Below, piece by piece: positions 22,567 to 34,425 of a DNA stretch of 64,000 nucleotides. The stretch comes from Ottelia alismoides (Eukaryota > Streptophyta > Magnoliopsida > Alismatales > Hydrocharitaceae). The DNA lies in contig JAZKJV010010547.1 in the NCBI GenBank assembly GCA_037367405.1, positions 1-64,000 of the forward strand, given 5' to 3'. Each line of letters starts with the position of its first letter. The first letter of the stretch is position 1. Both the position numbers and the translations under genes were made by a program. The notes beneath the pieces were generated by a model, which did not search any database, had not been told where the DNA came from, and saw only the letters and a program-made list of their open reading frames with translations.

Positions 22567-23816
22567 GGCCTTTCAAATGAGACTTGGTCCTTCCATTCAT
22601 ATGGAAGGCCAAGCATTCTCACCATCGGATCTAATTCTAACGGATATGATTAAAACCACCCTATTCTACAAAAACCGGACTTACAATAACTATCGACTCC
22701 TGAATTTAAGGGCTGCCTAATATAGGAATACCACATTTTAGAACGTGACAAAAATGGCTGAAGAACGTGTGTTTTTATCTACAAAATACTGGATGTATCC
22801 TACAAAGCAACATGTTAAAATACTAAACAAAACGTTGTTCTGAGAAATGAGATATAAATTATACAAAAATAAAATAGTACGGTTTTCATCAGATATTATT
22901 TTAAGGAAAGGTTTTAACTATTTGTTCCTACAATTATGGGAATTCTAATAACGAACTTTCTATTTAAGGGATTGTCGGAATATCAAAAAAGTAAATCCGA
23001 TGCCAGAGTTTTTAAAAACATGCTTCAAATACTGGATAATTAGAATACAATTATACAAGTGTATTATACAAAACATGCATTACAAATACAAATGACGAAC
23101 GTATGTGGTATAGAAAATTATTATGAAATAGAAAACAAATTGGTCACGTACTATGAAAGATGTCTTTTTTAAATTAATGCTAACAAACAAACCCTAAATT
23201 TAATGGATGACTGTACATGATTTAGTGACAACGGAAAATCACGATTTTAATTTAAAATCAATTAGATTGATTTAAAAATGGTGTATTAAACTAAATAATG
23301 GATCATAATACACCATTATACAAAAAAAGATAACGTATTGACGTTATAATATATTAGTTAATAAAAGGATTACACAAACAATCAAAACAATCAAACCATC
23401 GTATGAAATAAAGTTACCGTTGTTTAGTATTTGGAATACAAAATTAATCATATGAAATACTGTTGATAGAAAACAAAACATAAGATTCTCGTCAAATAAA
23501 CCGTAATTGTGTAATTTAATAATCGGAAAATAGGATTATTTGGACAGATGTGATGTGGATCTAATTAGAGTAAAGAGGCTAATAAATGACGCGGACAGAA
23601 TCACGAGCTTTTATGTAGCATAAATTACGGAAACAGATGCCATTGAAAAAAATTCTATTTTTGGATGGCGCGACACTAATTAGATCAGCGGTTTTTGATT
23701 ATGGAAGGTGGTTTTCCTAATAGTCGTTGATGGAAATATGCATCGGATCCAACGTATGGGATTGTTGGCCTTCCATATGAATGGAAGGACCAAGTCTCAT
23801 TTGAAAGATATCCTAT
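22563..23816. mobile_element. 1.25-kb non-autonomous DNA element with perfect 43-bp TIRs
   Basis: The 43 bp at 22570-22612 are the exact reverse complement of 23765-23807. Each TIR contains its own small palindrome (ccttccattcatatggaagg). The inside (about 1.15 kb) is AT-rich and without an open frame. TA repeats border both ends, as for the foldback families nearby, which suggests TA target preference. No transposase is present, so any mobility depends on another element. Superfamily not assigned. Confidence 0.8.
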
Positions 23817-23825
23817 ATATATATA

Positions 23826-23968
23826 GGAGTCATCCTATGAGAGTAAAAAGTTGTGAAAGTATGAGAGGGGCGATTCTATACCACATGATTCACCCAGGAG
23901 AGAGAAAACAAAATCATGTGGTCATTCCACTCATGCTCTCACAACAGTTTGCTATCATAGGATCACTC
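23826..23968. mobile_element. Foldback MITE family 1, copy C
   Basis: ggagtcatcctatgagag at the left, ataggatcactc at the right, with a shortened centre. Left border (TA)n, right border (CTCA)n/(CA)n at 23965-23990. Confidence 0.8.
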
Positions 23969-23991
23969 ACTCACTCACACACACACACACA

Positions 23992-24157
23992 GGAGTGATC
24001 CTATGAGAGCAAAATGTTGTGAGAGCATGAGAGGGATGATTCTGGACCACATGATTCACCCATGAGAGGGAAGACCAGGAGAGAGAAAACAGAATCATAT
24101 GGTCTAGAATCATTCCTCTCATGCTCTCACAAATTTTTGCTCTCATAGGATCACTCC
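23992..24157. mobile_element. Foldback MITE family 1, copy D
   Basis: Full-length copy with complementary arms. Starts GGAGTGATCCTATGAGAGC after a (CA)n run, ends ATAGGATCACTCC, followed by a short (TA)n. Confidence 0.85.
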
Positions 24158-24175
24158 TCACTCTATATATATATA

Positions 24176-24341
24176 GGAGTGATCCTATAAGAGCAAAAAA
24201 TTGTGAGAGCATGAGAGGAATGATTCTGGACCACATGATTCACCCAGGAGAGAGGAGACCAGGAAAGAGAAAACAGAATCATGTGGTCCAGAATCATCCC
24301 TCTCATGCTCTCACAATTTTTTGCTTTCATAGGATCACTCC
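24176..24341. mobile_element. Foldback MITE family 1, copy E
   Basis: Full-length copy, very close to copy D in sequence. (TA)n on the left, (CT)n then (TA)n on the right. Confidence 0.85.
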
Positions 24342-24369
24342 TCTCTCTCTCTCTCTATATATATATATA

Positions 24370-24649
24370 GGAGTAATCCTATGAGAGCAAAAAGTTGTGA
24401 GAGCATGAGAGGGATGATTCTGGATCACATGATTCACCCAGGAGAGAGAAGAACATGAGAGAGAAACAGAATCATGTGGTCCAGAATCATTCCAGTCTAT
24501 GAGAGCAGAAAATTGTGAGAGCATGAAAGGAATGATTCTGGACCACATGATTCTGTTTTCTCTATGCTGGTCTTCTCTCTCCTGGGTGAATCACGTGGTT
24601 CAGAGTCATCCCTCTCATGCTCTCACAACTTTTTGCTCTCATAGGATCA

Positions 24650-24652
<3 letters not shown>
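24370..24652. mobile_element. Foldback MITE family 1, two joined partial copies F1/F2
   Basis: 24370-24493 is a copy that breaks off in its right arm after gaatcattcc. 24494-24652 is a second copy that lacks its first ~10 bases. They meet without spacer, which suggests replication slippage or recombination between hairpin arms. Confidence 0.75.

Positions 24653-24698
<46 letters not shown>
24653..24698. repeat. (TA)n microsatellite
   Basis: About 23 TA units between two foldback elements. Confidence 0.9.
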
Positions 24699-24700
<2 letters not shown>

Positions 24701-25018
24701 GGTTGATGGGGTTGCCTTGAAAAATATCATCATGTATATTCATCTCTATATCCCTCCTATATGCCATTCGAATTTCGTCAGAAATAGAGACTCCTACAGC
24801 CTCCTTCCAGTAAAAAATCCTGCGATCGTTAAAAAATAACGTTTGGATGGAGGCCGTAGGAGTCTCTGTTTCTAACGAAATTCGAATGACATATAGGAGG
24901 GATATATGGATGAATATACATGGTGATATTTTTCTAAAAAAATAAAAAATTTTATGGGAAGAATGATGTGGGGTAGCCATGTTGGCTACCCCTAGGGGGC
25001 AGTCCCATTTTTCCCTAT
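24699..25018. mobile_element. Foldback MITE family 2, copy 1
   Basis: The inverted arms share gtatattcatc, atatccctcctatat, gaaattcgaatg and agagactcctac with their complements around a centre near 24830. The right end holds gtagccatgttggctac and gggggcagtccca. The left arm has lost the matching outer part. Copy 2 at 28559 is complete. Borders are TA repeats. Confidence 0.75.
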
Positions 25019-25025
25019 ACATATA

Positions 25026-25109
25026 GGAGTGATTCAATGACAGCAAAAAGTCGTGAGAGCATGAGAGGGATGATTCTGGACCACATTATTCACCCAGGAG
25101 AGAGAAGAC
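25026..25109. mobile_element. Foldback MITE family 1, copy G, left half
   Basis: Starts ggagtgatt... after TA repeats and breaks at gagagaagac, the centre of the element. The right half is at 28435-28513. The 3.3 kb between is an LTR. Confidence 0.85.
25105..25109. repeat. Left TSD of the Athila-type solo LTR
   Basis: aagac here, aagat at 28430-28434. In uninterrupted MITE copies the same place reads agaagaccagg once. Confidence 0.8.
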
Positions 25110-27411
25110 TGATGAACCGAAAATCACTAGTGACTAAGGGAGATAAATAACTCAGGTCATTGCGACCTCAATCACTCGACAATCGGTCAATAAAGAAAAA
25201 TATATAGGAACCACCAAACAGGGGATAAAACAATAAAAATCAAGTAGCGGTTCTCGCTAATTTTATTAACCTGGTATAGCGATCAGGGTCGGACTCAAGG
25301 AGCACGGGATGGCCTACGAAGTAGTCAAAATCGAGAAAATAAGGGAGAAAATATTTTTGATGGACTTTAATTATTTTTAAATTTTTTTGTGTTTTTAATT
25401 TTGTAAGAAAAGGGGAAATAAGCAAATACAACAATTTATTTAAGCACTTAGAAATACTCCAAAAATTCAAATAAAAGTGTTTTTGTGTTTTTTTTATGTT
25501 TTTAAGTGTTTTTGAAGAATTTTTCAGAATTTTTCAATTTTTATTTGATTTTCTAAAAATCAAGGAAGAGGAAAAATAGGGCTCACTGTGCAACCAGACT
25601 TGAAAGATCAATTAAAAATATATAATTGATCTATAAAAGTCTCGAGATAATTTTTATGAAAAAATATGCAAAAACTAAGCTACAGAAAAAGAGCTTATAT
25701 TTTTTATTTTTAAAGAATTTTTTAGAATTTTTATAATATTTTTAGGGTTTTTCAACTTTTAGGGATTTTATAAATCCAAATAAGCCAAAAAGTTAACAAA
25801 AGCTAGAAAACCACAAAAAGTAAATATCTCTAATTTTTTAGAATTTTTAGAGAAGTTTTGATATTTTTAATTGATTTTATTTTTCAAACAGTAAGAAAAA
25901 TACGTGTTTTGAATTTTTAAAAATAGTAAAAAGTCTCGAAAATGTCCCAAAAATTTAAAGAAATTTTTGCACAGTGGCAGGAGCCACGTTTCCAAATTTC
26001 ACCTAATTTGGATTTTATTTGATATTTTATTCAATAAAAACAAGGCACACAACAAGCAAGGACCTAAGTGTAAAGAAACATATTTCCAGGGGACAATCAG
26101 TAATACATATAAAAAGCTCAGGGGAAAAACTTGTAAAAAGCCCAAAACTTCCACGCGCACAACACGTGATTCAGACATAGAGGGGCATAGGTGTAATTCC
26201 TATTTAAAAATATGCAATCAATAACACATAGGAAATATAGGGCTAAACATGCAAATATCCTAAAACCTCACGTGTCGATGCACGTGGCTCACATAAATAA
26301 GGATTGTTTTGTAAATACTAAAAAGCCTAAGGTCCTAACTGTAATTAATCCAAAATAAAAACAACGGTGACAAATATTTACAGGACTAACTAGCAATAAT
26401 CAAACAACAGGGGCCTAAGGGAAATTACCTCTTTATTAAGATCTGACGGATGAGGGGGTGCCACGTGTAGACCCGATGGCTAAGAGCGTCGGCTACCCCT
26501 TCGTCGTTTGAACGCTCCAGATGAGCTCCTCTGGCAATCCGACGACTGCTAGCTCCTTGCAAATGAACGGACAAGATCTTAACTGGGCGAGGGGCTCTAT
26601 CTGACGGTGGCTGAACCTCCTCCAAGAACAGCTCACCGGTGAACTTCGTCGGCTCGATACGCGCGGTGGTGAGGTCCCCAGATGCTGCTGATATAATCGA
26701 AATGATGCTCGGCGACTTCCGCAGCTAATGGATGCCTCCAATGAGGCCGGAGACCACCGGAGTGACCCGATGACGAAGGAGGCGCGAAGTGGTTGTGCCC
26801 GAGTGAGTCGACCTTTAGATGAGGTCGACTTGACCTGAAAGCTGCATAGAAAGACTACTGGGTCTAGGGCAAAGTGCCTCGACCCGTCAATGGGTAAAAA
26901 GGGGGGTCGGATGGGTCGGAACGGAGGCCTCTGACGAGGCGACGACGATGGAGACCTGAGGTCCTGCTCCGAGGCGAGACATGATGATCGGAGATGCGAA
27001 GAATGTGGGGAGGAGTCTCGTGAGTGTGAGTCAGAGGTCGGATCAATCAATGGATGAGCGAATCGAGGTGAAGCAGCCGGCGATGGCCGGCGGCGCGATT
27101 TGGGCAAAATCGAAAATTAGGCGAACCTAAGGTGAATCGAAGGTACCTAGTGAATGGAATCGACTGTGGATGAGACGCTGGGTCTTTGGGGATCTTCGCC
27201 TCTATGGAGCGTCACCTCCAGAGGCTCGAGCGCACCTTGCGGCGGTGCACGGCAAAGAAGCTCGCCGGATCAGTGGCTAGGGCCGCTCTCTCCTCGTTGC
27301 GACACTGCCCTTGGATAGCTGTCACTCTAAGGAGGGTAATGGAGGTCCTGGGATGGAAGGAGGAGGCTAAAGATGGAGTGAAATTGCGGCCGGAGTTGTG
27401 ACTTTATACAA

Positions 27412-27418
27412 GTGAGGG
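27412..27418 (-). promoter_or_regulatory. TATA-like box in the Athila-type solo LTR
   Basis: TATAAAG on the minus strand within an otherwise GC-rich part, about 190 bp downstream (sense) of the W-box pair. Position fits a U3 promoter; no transcript evidence. Confidence 0.4.
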
Positions 27419-27609
27419 TCCGGCAAGAATGGGTCGGGCATGGCTCTATGGTGCACGGATCCCTAGAAAGCTGATCGGGCGAGGGTCTCGGATGTGGGAA
27501 CTTCAATCGGAGCCCGAGGTTTTGGCGAATGGTGATCGGTTCAGTTCGTGAAAATTTTGAGAAGTCGGGTCGGTGAACACGGATCCGGGTCTAGTGATCC
27601 AAGGGGGGA

Positions 27610-27625
27610 GTTGACCGGGGTCAAC
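27610..27625. promoter_or_regulatory. Palindromic W-box pair in the solo LTR
   Basis: GTTGACC-gg-GGTCAAC. Each half contains TTGACC, the core bound by WRKY transcription factors. The pair recurs in the LTRs at 43418-43434 and 63307-63323. Confidence 0.5.
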
Positions 27626-28429
27626 AATCCCCCGTGGACTAATGGGAGGCCGCCATTTATTAATTTTTTGAAAATTCAATTAAAAATAGTAGACGATTTT
27701 ATTATAAAAACTTTTCAACATGAAAAATGTTTATTTATTTTCAAATTATTTTTTAATGATTTTTATTTATTTTTTTGAAAAATAAATAACGTATTTACAT
27801 TATATTATTATTATATATAGGTATATACACATATATATTTTTTATTTTTATTTTTAATTGTTTATTTTTGCACAATTATTCCAATTTTAAATTTTATTTA
27901 TTTACAACATAAAATTTGGAATAAAAATATATTTTTATTTTATTTTTAGGATTTATTTACATGAGTTAAATAAATAGGTTTATATACATATGTACATGGT
28001 ATATATACAAGGTGGAAAGTGATTTTTATTATTTTGATTTTTCTGATTTTTATTTTATATTTATAAATATGTACAAAATATGAGAAACACCTTTATAATT
28101 TTTATTTTGAGGAAAATAAATTTATTTAGATACATGGGATTATGTACACACATGATTGACATTATCTCTCTCTACTTGGGTTCTTTTGCGGTCAGGCCCA
28201 TACTGAGCCCACCCTTGGAATTAGGTCACTCAATATTTATTCTAAATATTTCCCTCTTTTTCTTGTGTTTCTTTATTCCTTTATTTTTATACAAAAACAT
28301 GCTAATTATGCATATTTACATGATGCATGTGTTTTGGCAATTTATGATATTTACAAGGATTTACATGGTATTTTGCTCAAGTTTCTAGCTAAAATAAAGG
28401 AATAAAGAGTGATGAATTGGAATTCATCA

Positions 28430-28434
28430 AAGAT
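28430..28434. repeat. Right TSD of the Athila-type solo LTR
   Basis: aagat, paired with aagac at 25105-25109. Confidence 0.8.
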
Positions 28435-28511
28435 CAGGAGAGAGAGAAAATATCATGTGGTCTAGAATTGTTCCTCTCACACTCTCAAGTTTTTGCTCTC
28501 ATAGGATCACT

Positions 28512-28513
<2 letters not shown>
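28435..28513. mobile_element. Foldback MITE family 1, copy G, right half
   Basis: Resumes at caggagagagagaaaat and runs to ataggatcactcc, followed by (TA)n. Confidence 0.85.

Positions 28514-28558
<45 letters not shown>
28514..28558. repeat. (TA)n microsatellite
   Basis: About 22 TA units between two foldback elements. Confidence 0.9.
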
Positions 28559-28560
<2 letters not shown>

Positions 28561-28947
28561 GAAAAATGGGGCTGCCCCCTAGGAGTAGCCAACTTGGCTA
28601 CTCCCACCCCTATTTTCCCCTCATTTTTTTATTTCTTTGAAAAATAAAAATTTGTATATTCATCACTATATCCCTCTAACATTCTATTAAAATTTCGTCA
28701 AAAACAGAGACTCCTAGGCCCTCCATCCAGACGTCATTTTTTAACGGTCGCAGGTTTTTTAAAATCGACCCTGTTTGGATAGAGGCCGTAGGAGTCTCTG
28801 TTTCTGACGAAATGTTAATAGAACGTTAGAGGGATATAATGATGAATTTACAAATTTTTATTTTCCAAAGAAATAAAAAAAATGAGGGCAAAATAGGGGT
28901 GGGAGTAGCCAAGTTGGCTACTCCCAGGGGGCAGCCCCATTTTACCC
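28559..28947. mobile_element. Foldback MITE family 2, copy 2 (complete)
   Basis: About 390 bp whose two halves are reverse complements over most of their length: gggaaaaatggggctgcccc at the left, and ggggcagccccattttaccc at the right. Each arm has its own inner hairpin (gagtagccaacttggctactc and its relative). Centre near 28745. TA repeats on both sides. No coding capacity. Confidence 0.85.
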
Positions 28948-29000
28948 TATATATATATAAGTATCTATCTATCTATATATATATATATATATATATATAT
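28948..29000. repeat. (TA)n / (TATC)n microsatellite
   Basis: Mixed TA and TATC units directly after the foldback element. Confidence 0.85.
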
Positions 29001-31170
29001 GTGAGTGTAACTTATTTGCTTCCGTTGTAAGGTTTGTGAAAGACAGAAGTGGGCAAAATTTCTACATTAATTATAGTTTTCTCTTTGGGACTAATCATAA
29101 GAACAATCACAAAAAAAACTCTTATTCAAATTGTCACAATTGCAGATCATGGATGATGGGAAAATGTCACATTAACTAAAGTGGACCCTTAGGAGAGAAA
29201 ACACTTAAGAAAGACCTCCTAGACAATAAATATAATTTTAAAGCACCAACTTGGGGATTTTCGAACCAAGAAACTGGGTTATGATCTAAGCACAATATTT
29301 AAATTTTGTACAACATGTTGCCAATTATTTATTCCTTAATCATTAGGTTTCCCACGTCACATTTGCTCATTTGGTTCTCTTCCAACTTGCAAAATAAATA
29401 TAATTTTTTTGAGATAAGAGCAAGAGAAAAATCTTGCCTAAATCCATTTTTTTATATCATCATGCATAACATTAATCCTCTAATCTTTTTAATGAACTCC
29501 ACAAGATTTACTAAACTTAGTTTTACAACCGCCAAATTTGCATAAAGGTTCTCATACTCCTCTTTATTGCATTTGCAATGTCTTCATTACATTAGTAAGC
29601 ACATCTTGTATTACATCTAAAAAAATGCTTATTGTTGGTATTCATACACTTTTTTTACAATGGATAATTGGTAAGAGATATGAACTCTAGATTTTTTAAA
29701 GACGAAAGCACACATATCATTTAAATAGATTATTTATAAGTGATATTGGTTCATCAATGAGATTCCATGCACTCCTCTTCCTATGCATTATCATTTTTTA
29801 TTTCAAGATGAAAAAATACATATAGTTGGAATCTTATGGAAAATATTCTTAAAAGCAAATGAGAGCCTCTTTTTGAAGATATTTTTTACAAGAGGGGATG
29901 GTGTTCGAATCGTGGTAGTCCAAGGTGATCTGATGGCCATCGTTCTCCTTCCATAAATTGTTCATCAAAGTAGGGTTTTAAATGCTAGAAAACAAAACTC
30001 CTTAAGGGTTAAAAAGGTGACCATTGGATCTCCAATATGCGACCATGGTTCAGACATCATCCTATGCTAAACCCCAACATCTTAATCACAACAAGATGGA
30101 TTTTGAAAATGGATTCCCATCCCATGTGCCAATTGATATTCAATCCATAAAGATGCTTATATATACCTAAGGTTTCTCGCTTGGCAGCAATCTGATCACA
30201 TCATTTTTATAACTTTTTTTAGATATGTAAGATTTGAGTCATGATCTTTTACTCAAGTGCATGGTACGACATCACGACTTGCCACAACTTTTTTATATTG
30301 AAAGTCGCGAGCAACCCATCATACATCTTATAAATGAGTCGCAAAAAAGTTTCCCACACAAACAAAAGCGAACTAAACAAAACTAAAGATCAACCCTTCG
30401 AAGATATATGTAAAGAAAGGAATTTCCATGGATCTCATCATTGAAGAATATATACATTCTCAAAGATCCTAGAGCGTCGTTCCTTCCCTAAACACCAAAG
30501 CAACAAAGGAGAAAATGATAGAAAAAGTTTTATTCCATAGAACATTGCTAAAGTTCTATTCGTAGGATTAAAAGTTAAAAGTATAAAAGGTGAAGAAATG
30601 ATGTATCGACTCTTCGCCGACCTCACAAAGAGTGCATGCATTTATTTTTGAATTGAAATTCTTTTTTTCTAGGATGTTTGAAGGAATTTTACTGTTGAAA
30701 TTAAATCACCTCAAATCGGATACTAGACCTACACCATGATCTTATTTTTGCCAATATTAATATTCAAATTGTGAAAATTTCTTACAAGTATAAACTACAG
30801 TAGAGCTTCCCATGCGTATAGATTCCACGAAATACATGATATGGGCTTCCTTCTTCCTTTTTTGATTGGCATTTGCCTATTTTAATTTCTCACATCATAC
30901 TTTACAAGAATATAAAAAAGGAAGATGTCAATTATTTTGATATAGATGCTTTGTATAGCAATTATGCTCTAGAATCAATTTCTTATGAGAGCACGAGATG
31001 GATGTTAATTACTTCTTTCTTGTATTTGGAGAAACCTTATAAAATCTGAAAATATGTAAAGAGATTAGAAGCTGGTCAAGTCACTCTATGGTTTCAAACA
31101 TTTAGCTAGACAATAGTATGACAAATCCGATGTAGTTATTTTGTAAATTAGTTTTAAGGATGATAATAAA
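29001..31170. other. Gene-free AT-rich sequence
   Basis: No open frame with coding character, no repeat structure and no RNA gene that I can recognise in about 2.2 kb. Confidence 0.45.
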
Positions 31171-31174
31171 AATG

Positions 31175-31232
31175 GCAAAGCCTTCTCTCGCTTTAAGTAG
31201 GGTCGTCTACATAAATTTTTACTCCAATCCAT
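31175..31232 (-). mobile_element. Short RTE-LINE 3'-end remnant
   Basis: aaagccttctctcgctttaa followed by gtagggtcgtctacataaa matches the RTE 3' end at 10837-10880 (aaagccttttcccacaatta, gtatggtcggctacatcga). Only the last ~60 bp are present, without a TTG tail. It may come from an RTE copy or a SINE that shares its tail. Confidence 0.5.
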
Positions 31233-31239
31233 GTTAAAA

Positions 31240-32119
31240 GATTTGACTATTTTTTACGTCAGCTGTCTAATAAACTTAACTCCCACAAAGAGGGATTTGA
31301 ACTCCTGATCTTTTAAATGGTACACACATTGCACTATCATTGGACCATTGAAGAGGGTAACAAATATTTAATCTACTCACCCTCCCAAGCATGGTGCAAT
31401 TATTATGTATGGATATATGAGACAAAGAAATAATTTACATTCGTATTAGAAACTAATTTATTTAAATGAGGTAGATACCATAATTGGATTGTATGCTACA
31501 AATGTGAGTACTCCACTTGCTCACTTGGAACTTATCTTTTTGAAATGACGTGAATATGTTAGAGCACAATGAATGATTTCCTAATGAATTTACTTATATC
31601 ACAGTTCTAGAGTTAAGGTTATCGTAAACAACTAGGCATTTGTGAAATTACCAATATACCCTTGATACATAGAAAATTCTGCTTTGTTGGATGAACAAGA
31701 TTGATGGATGCATGTATATCACCAAAGAGTCATTGTAGTCTAAACACCTACATACTATGCATTGCTTATGCTGGATGCAAATGGTCAAGAAATGCAAGAA
31801 AGCCCATCAAAATTCATTAATTTGATGAAGAGTTCTTATGTATACAAAGAGAGATACGGATCTTAGGGTGAATTAACCAGCCGTAATGGTAAACCATCTC
31901 TGACTTATTAAACACTAAGGGTGTAAATGGTCCGAATATGAGAACCTGTATTTTTTTAGGATCCGTTCGTTTATTTAATCGGGTCTATCTTGTGTTCAGG
32001 TTCGATTCATTTATTTCCGAACCGAATCCGATTCAAACATCTAATTAATCAAATTAAACCTAAGCGAATATCAAACTTTAAAATATTCTAATGAATGGGG
32101 TGAGAAGAAAAGAAATGGA
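31240..32119. other. Gene-free sequence before the (GT)n tract
   Basis: AT-rich. The segment 31919-32040, beginning agggtgtaaatggtcc, resembles the ends of some plant hAT-type MITEs, but no partner end was found because the (GT)n tract follows. Confidence 0.3.
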
Positions 32120-32963
<844 letters not shown>

Positions 32964-33261
32964 CGTGTCCTATAGAATAAATATTCATTCAATTTTTTTC
33001 CTTACCTAACTCTTCCTTATCTTTTGAAAATCTAGATTAATAAAGGTTCGCCTCTTTGAAAAAAATATAATTATAATATATTTTTATATCTGTTTAGATG
33101 AGGATAAACAATAATGTCAGAATAAGCGATAAGTAAGGTTTATACTTTTTCTGCTGATTTGAAGATAAAGAAGGGAAAGTACTAGACATATAGATGCTGG
33201 ATATTGTAACCACGATGTGACTATTCATTTTGGGATAGTTTATACCAAGATAAAACCTACT

Positions 33262-34425
33262 TGTGGCGTCCCGTCCCGCGGGAGAGCGCCAAGCCTAACT
33301 CCCTAGGATCCAGATACTCAGCAATAACTACATTCATACATCATGATTAACATTCGGAATGTAAAGCAGGACAAGTAGATAATGAAATACTCCAACAATA
33401 TTTATATTCATGGTTCCCAAAAATATTACAGATCTACAATAGAGTATGCAATATATTTTTACTTGACTAATAACTTAAACTGGATAAACTACAAAAGCAT
33501 AAAACCAACTAGTACAACTCTACAAGTGAAATTGTACCTTGAGTTTGGTTCAAACTGCAGAAGCTCAAGTAACTACTGCTGCTCAACAACCTGTATACTT
33601 GGACGGGTTTCCAAAGAAGTATGTATGTGCAAAAAGTGCAGTATAACTAAATCAGGCTAACACTACATTAAACAGAAAGTGTAAAAGAGTAAAGAGAGGG
33701 GTGTTCATGTTCCATTATTACTCTTATCATTTTTTATTACTATGCCAGCCACCACTAAATGGTTACTATAAGTTGTACATAATCTACTACTTGTACTCTA
33801 CAAGTAACAATATTAGCATGTATAAATGAGCCCATCAATTTTACGTTTACTTATATGAATAATGGGATTAATCATATATATATATATATATATATATGTA
33901 CATAGGTAAACTGTTAAAGATATATTTCCATAATTTAGTTGTTGAGTTCACACAATAATAGCATCATCTCAACAATCACATCATGTGCACTGGAGCAACT
34001 AACTCAAGCCAACAAATCCCAACTCCAACTTCAACTTATTTCCCCTAGCCTACCCACCATGAGGGGAATATCCGGGAACGAGTACACCATGGTCAAGCGG
34101 GACCGCATCGGATACATCCTTGTGACAAAGTACAAGTCTTCGCTGAGTGTCGTACTAGGGACGCGAACTCACCGATCATGGCACTACGCTCAACCGACTG
34201 AGTCGCAGAACACATTGACAAATCCACGGAACTAGAACTAACACTCCATCTAGGACTCACTGGGACCACGAGAGTTGTATCCCGCTCTCAAGTATGCTAA
34301 CTTCTCTAACCATGATAGATACATACAAACGTCTATAAAGTGATAATTCAATCTTATTTTTTTTATTAATTTAATATTTACTTAATATGATTTTTACTGT
34401 TGGCTAGAGTTAACAACGATGTAAC
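33262..34425 (+). mobile_element. Possible old Ty3 solo LTR
   Basis: Begins tgtggcgtcccgtcccgcgg, which resembles the TGTxACGTCCC opening of some Tekay/Del-type LTRs, and may end gatgtaaca at 34425. Blocks such as cactacgctcaaccgactga give it a higher GC than its surroundings. No TSD found (ctact versus agtga). Small open frames inside have no recognisable product. Confidence 0.35.

Larger units (their letters stand above)
25110..28429 (-). mobile_element. Athila-type solo LTR
   Basis: 3320 bp starting TGATGAA and ending TTCATCA (inverted termini), with a 5-bp TSD (one mismatch) inside a foldback element. It is similar in layout and in several short blocks to the two LTRs that flank Athila pol at 40.7-44.6 kb and 60.8-64 kb. 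That comparison puts its sense strand on the minus strand. From + left to right: a lead with gggtcggactcaaggagc, AT-rich DNA, GC-rich DNA at 26430-27650, and an AT-rich end. A paired W-box at 27610-27625 and a TATA-like tataaag at 27412-27418 (sense) suggest where its promoter lies. No internal domain is present, as expected after LTR-LTR recombination. Open frames in its GC-rich part (for example 26493-27107, minus) are low-complexity and not considered genes. Confidence 0.8.

Noticed and set aside
23826..24652. CRISPR-like array of regularly spaced repeats
   Set aside because: The units are foldback transposons with complementary arms and microsatellite borders, in a plant nuclear genome; there are no spacers.
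22012..24652. Foldback hairpins as microRNA precursors
   Set aside because: Arms are near-perfect over 60-70 bp and multicopy, which fits MITEs and siRNA sources better than MIRNA genes; no expression evidence.
26493..27107. 204-codon minus-strand frame rich in Ser, Pro and Arg
   Set aside because: It lies in the GC-rich part of a solo LTR, has low complexity, and I see no conserved counterpart in the sister LTRs.
31919..32045. hAT-like element end
   Set aside because: Only a short resemblance at one end, with no partner terminus or TSD.
33382..34235. Two plus-strand frames of about 95 codons
   Set aside because: No recognisable domain; they lie in what may be an old LTR.
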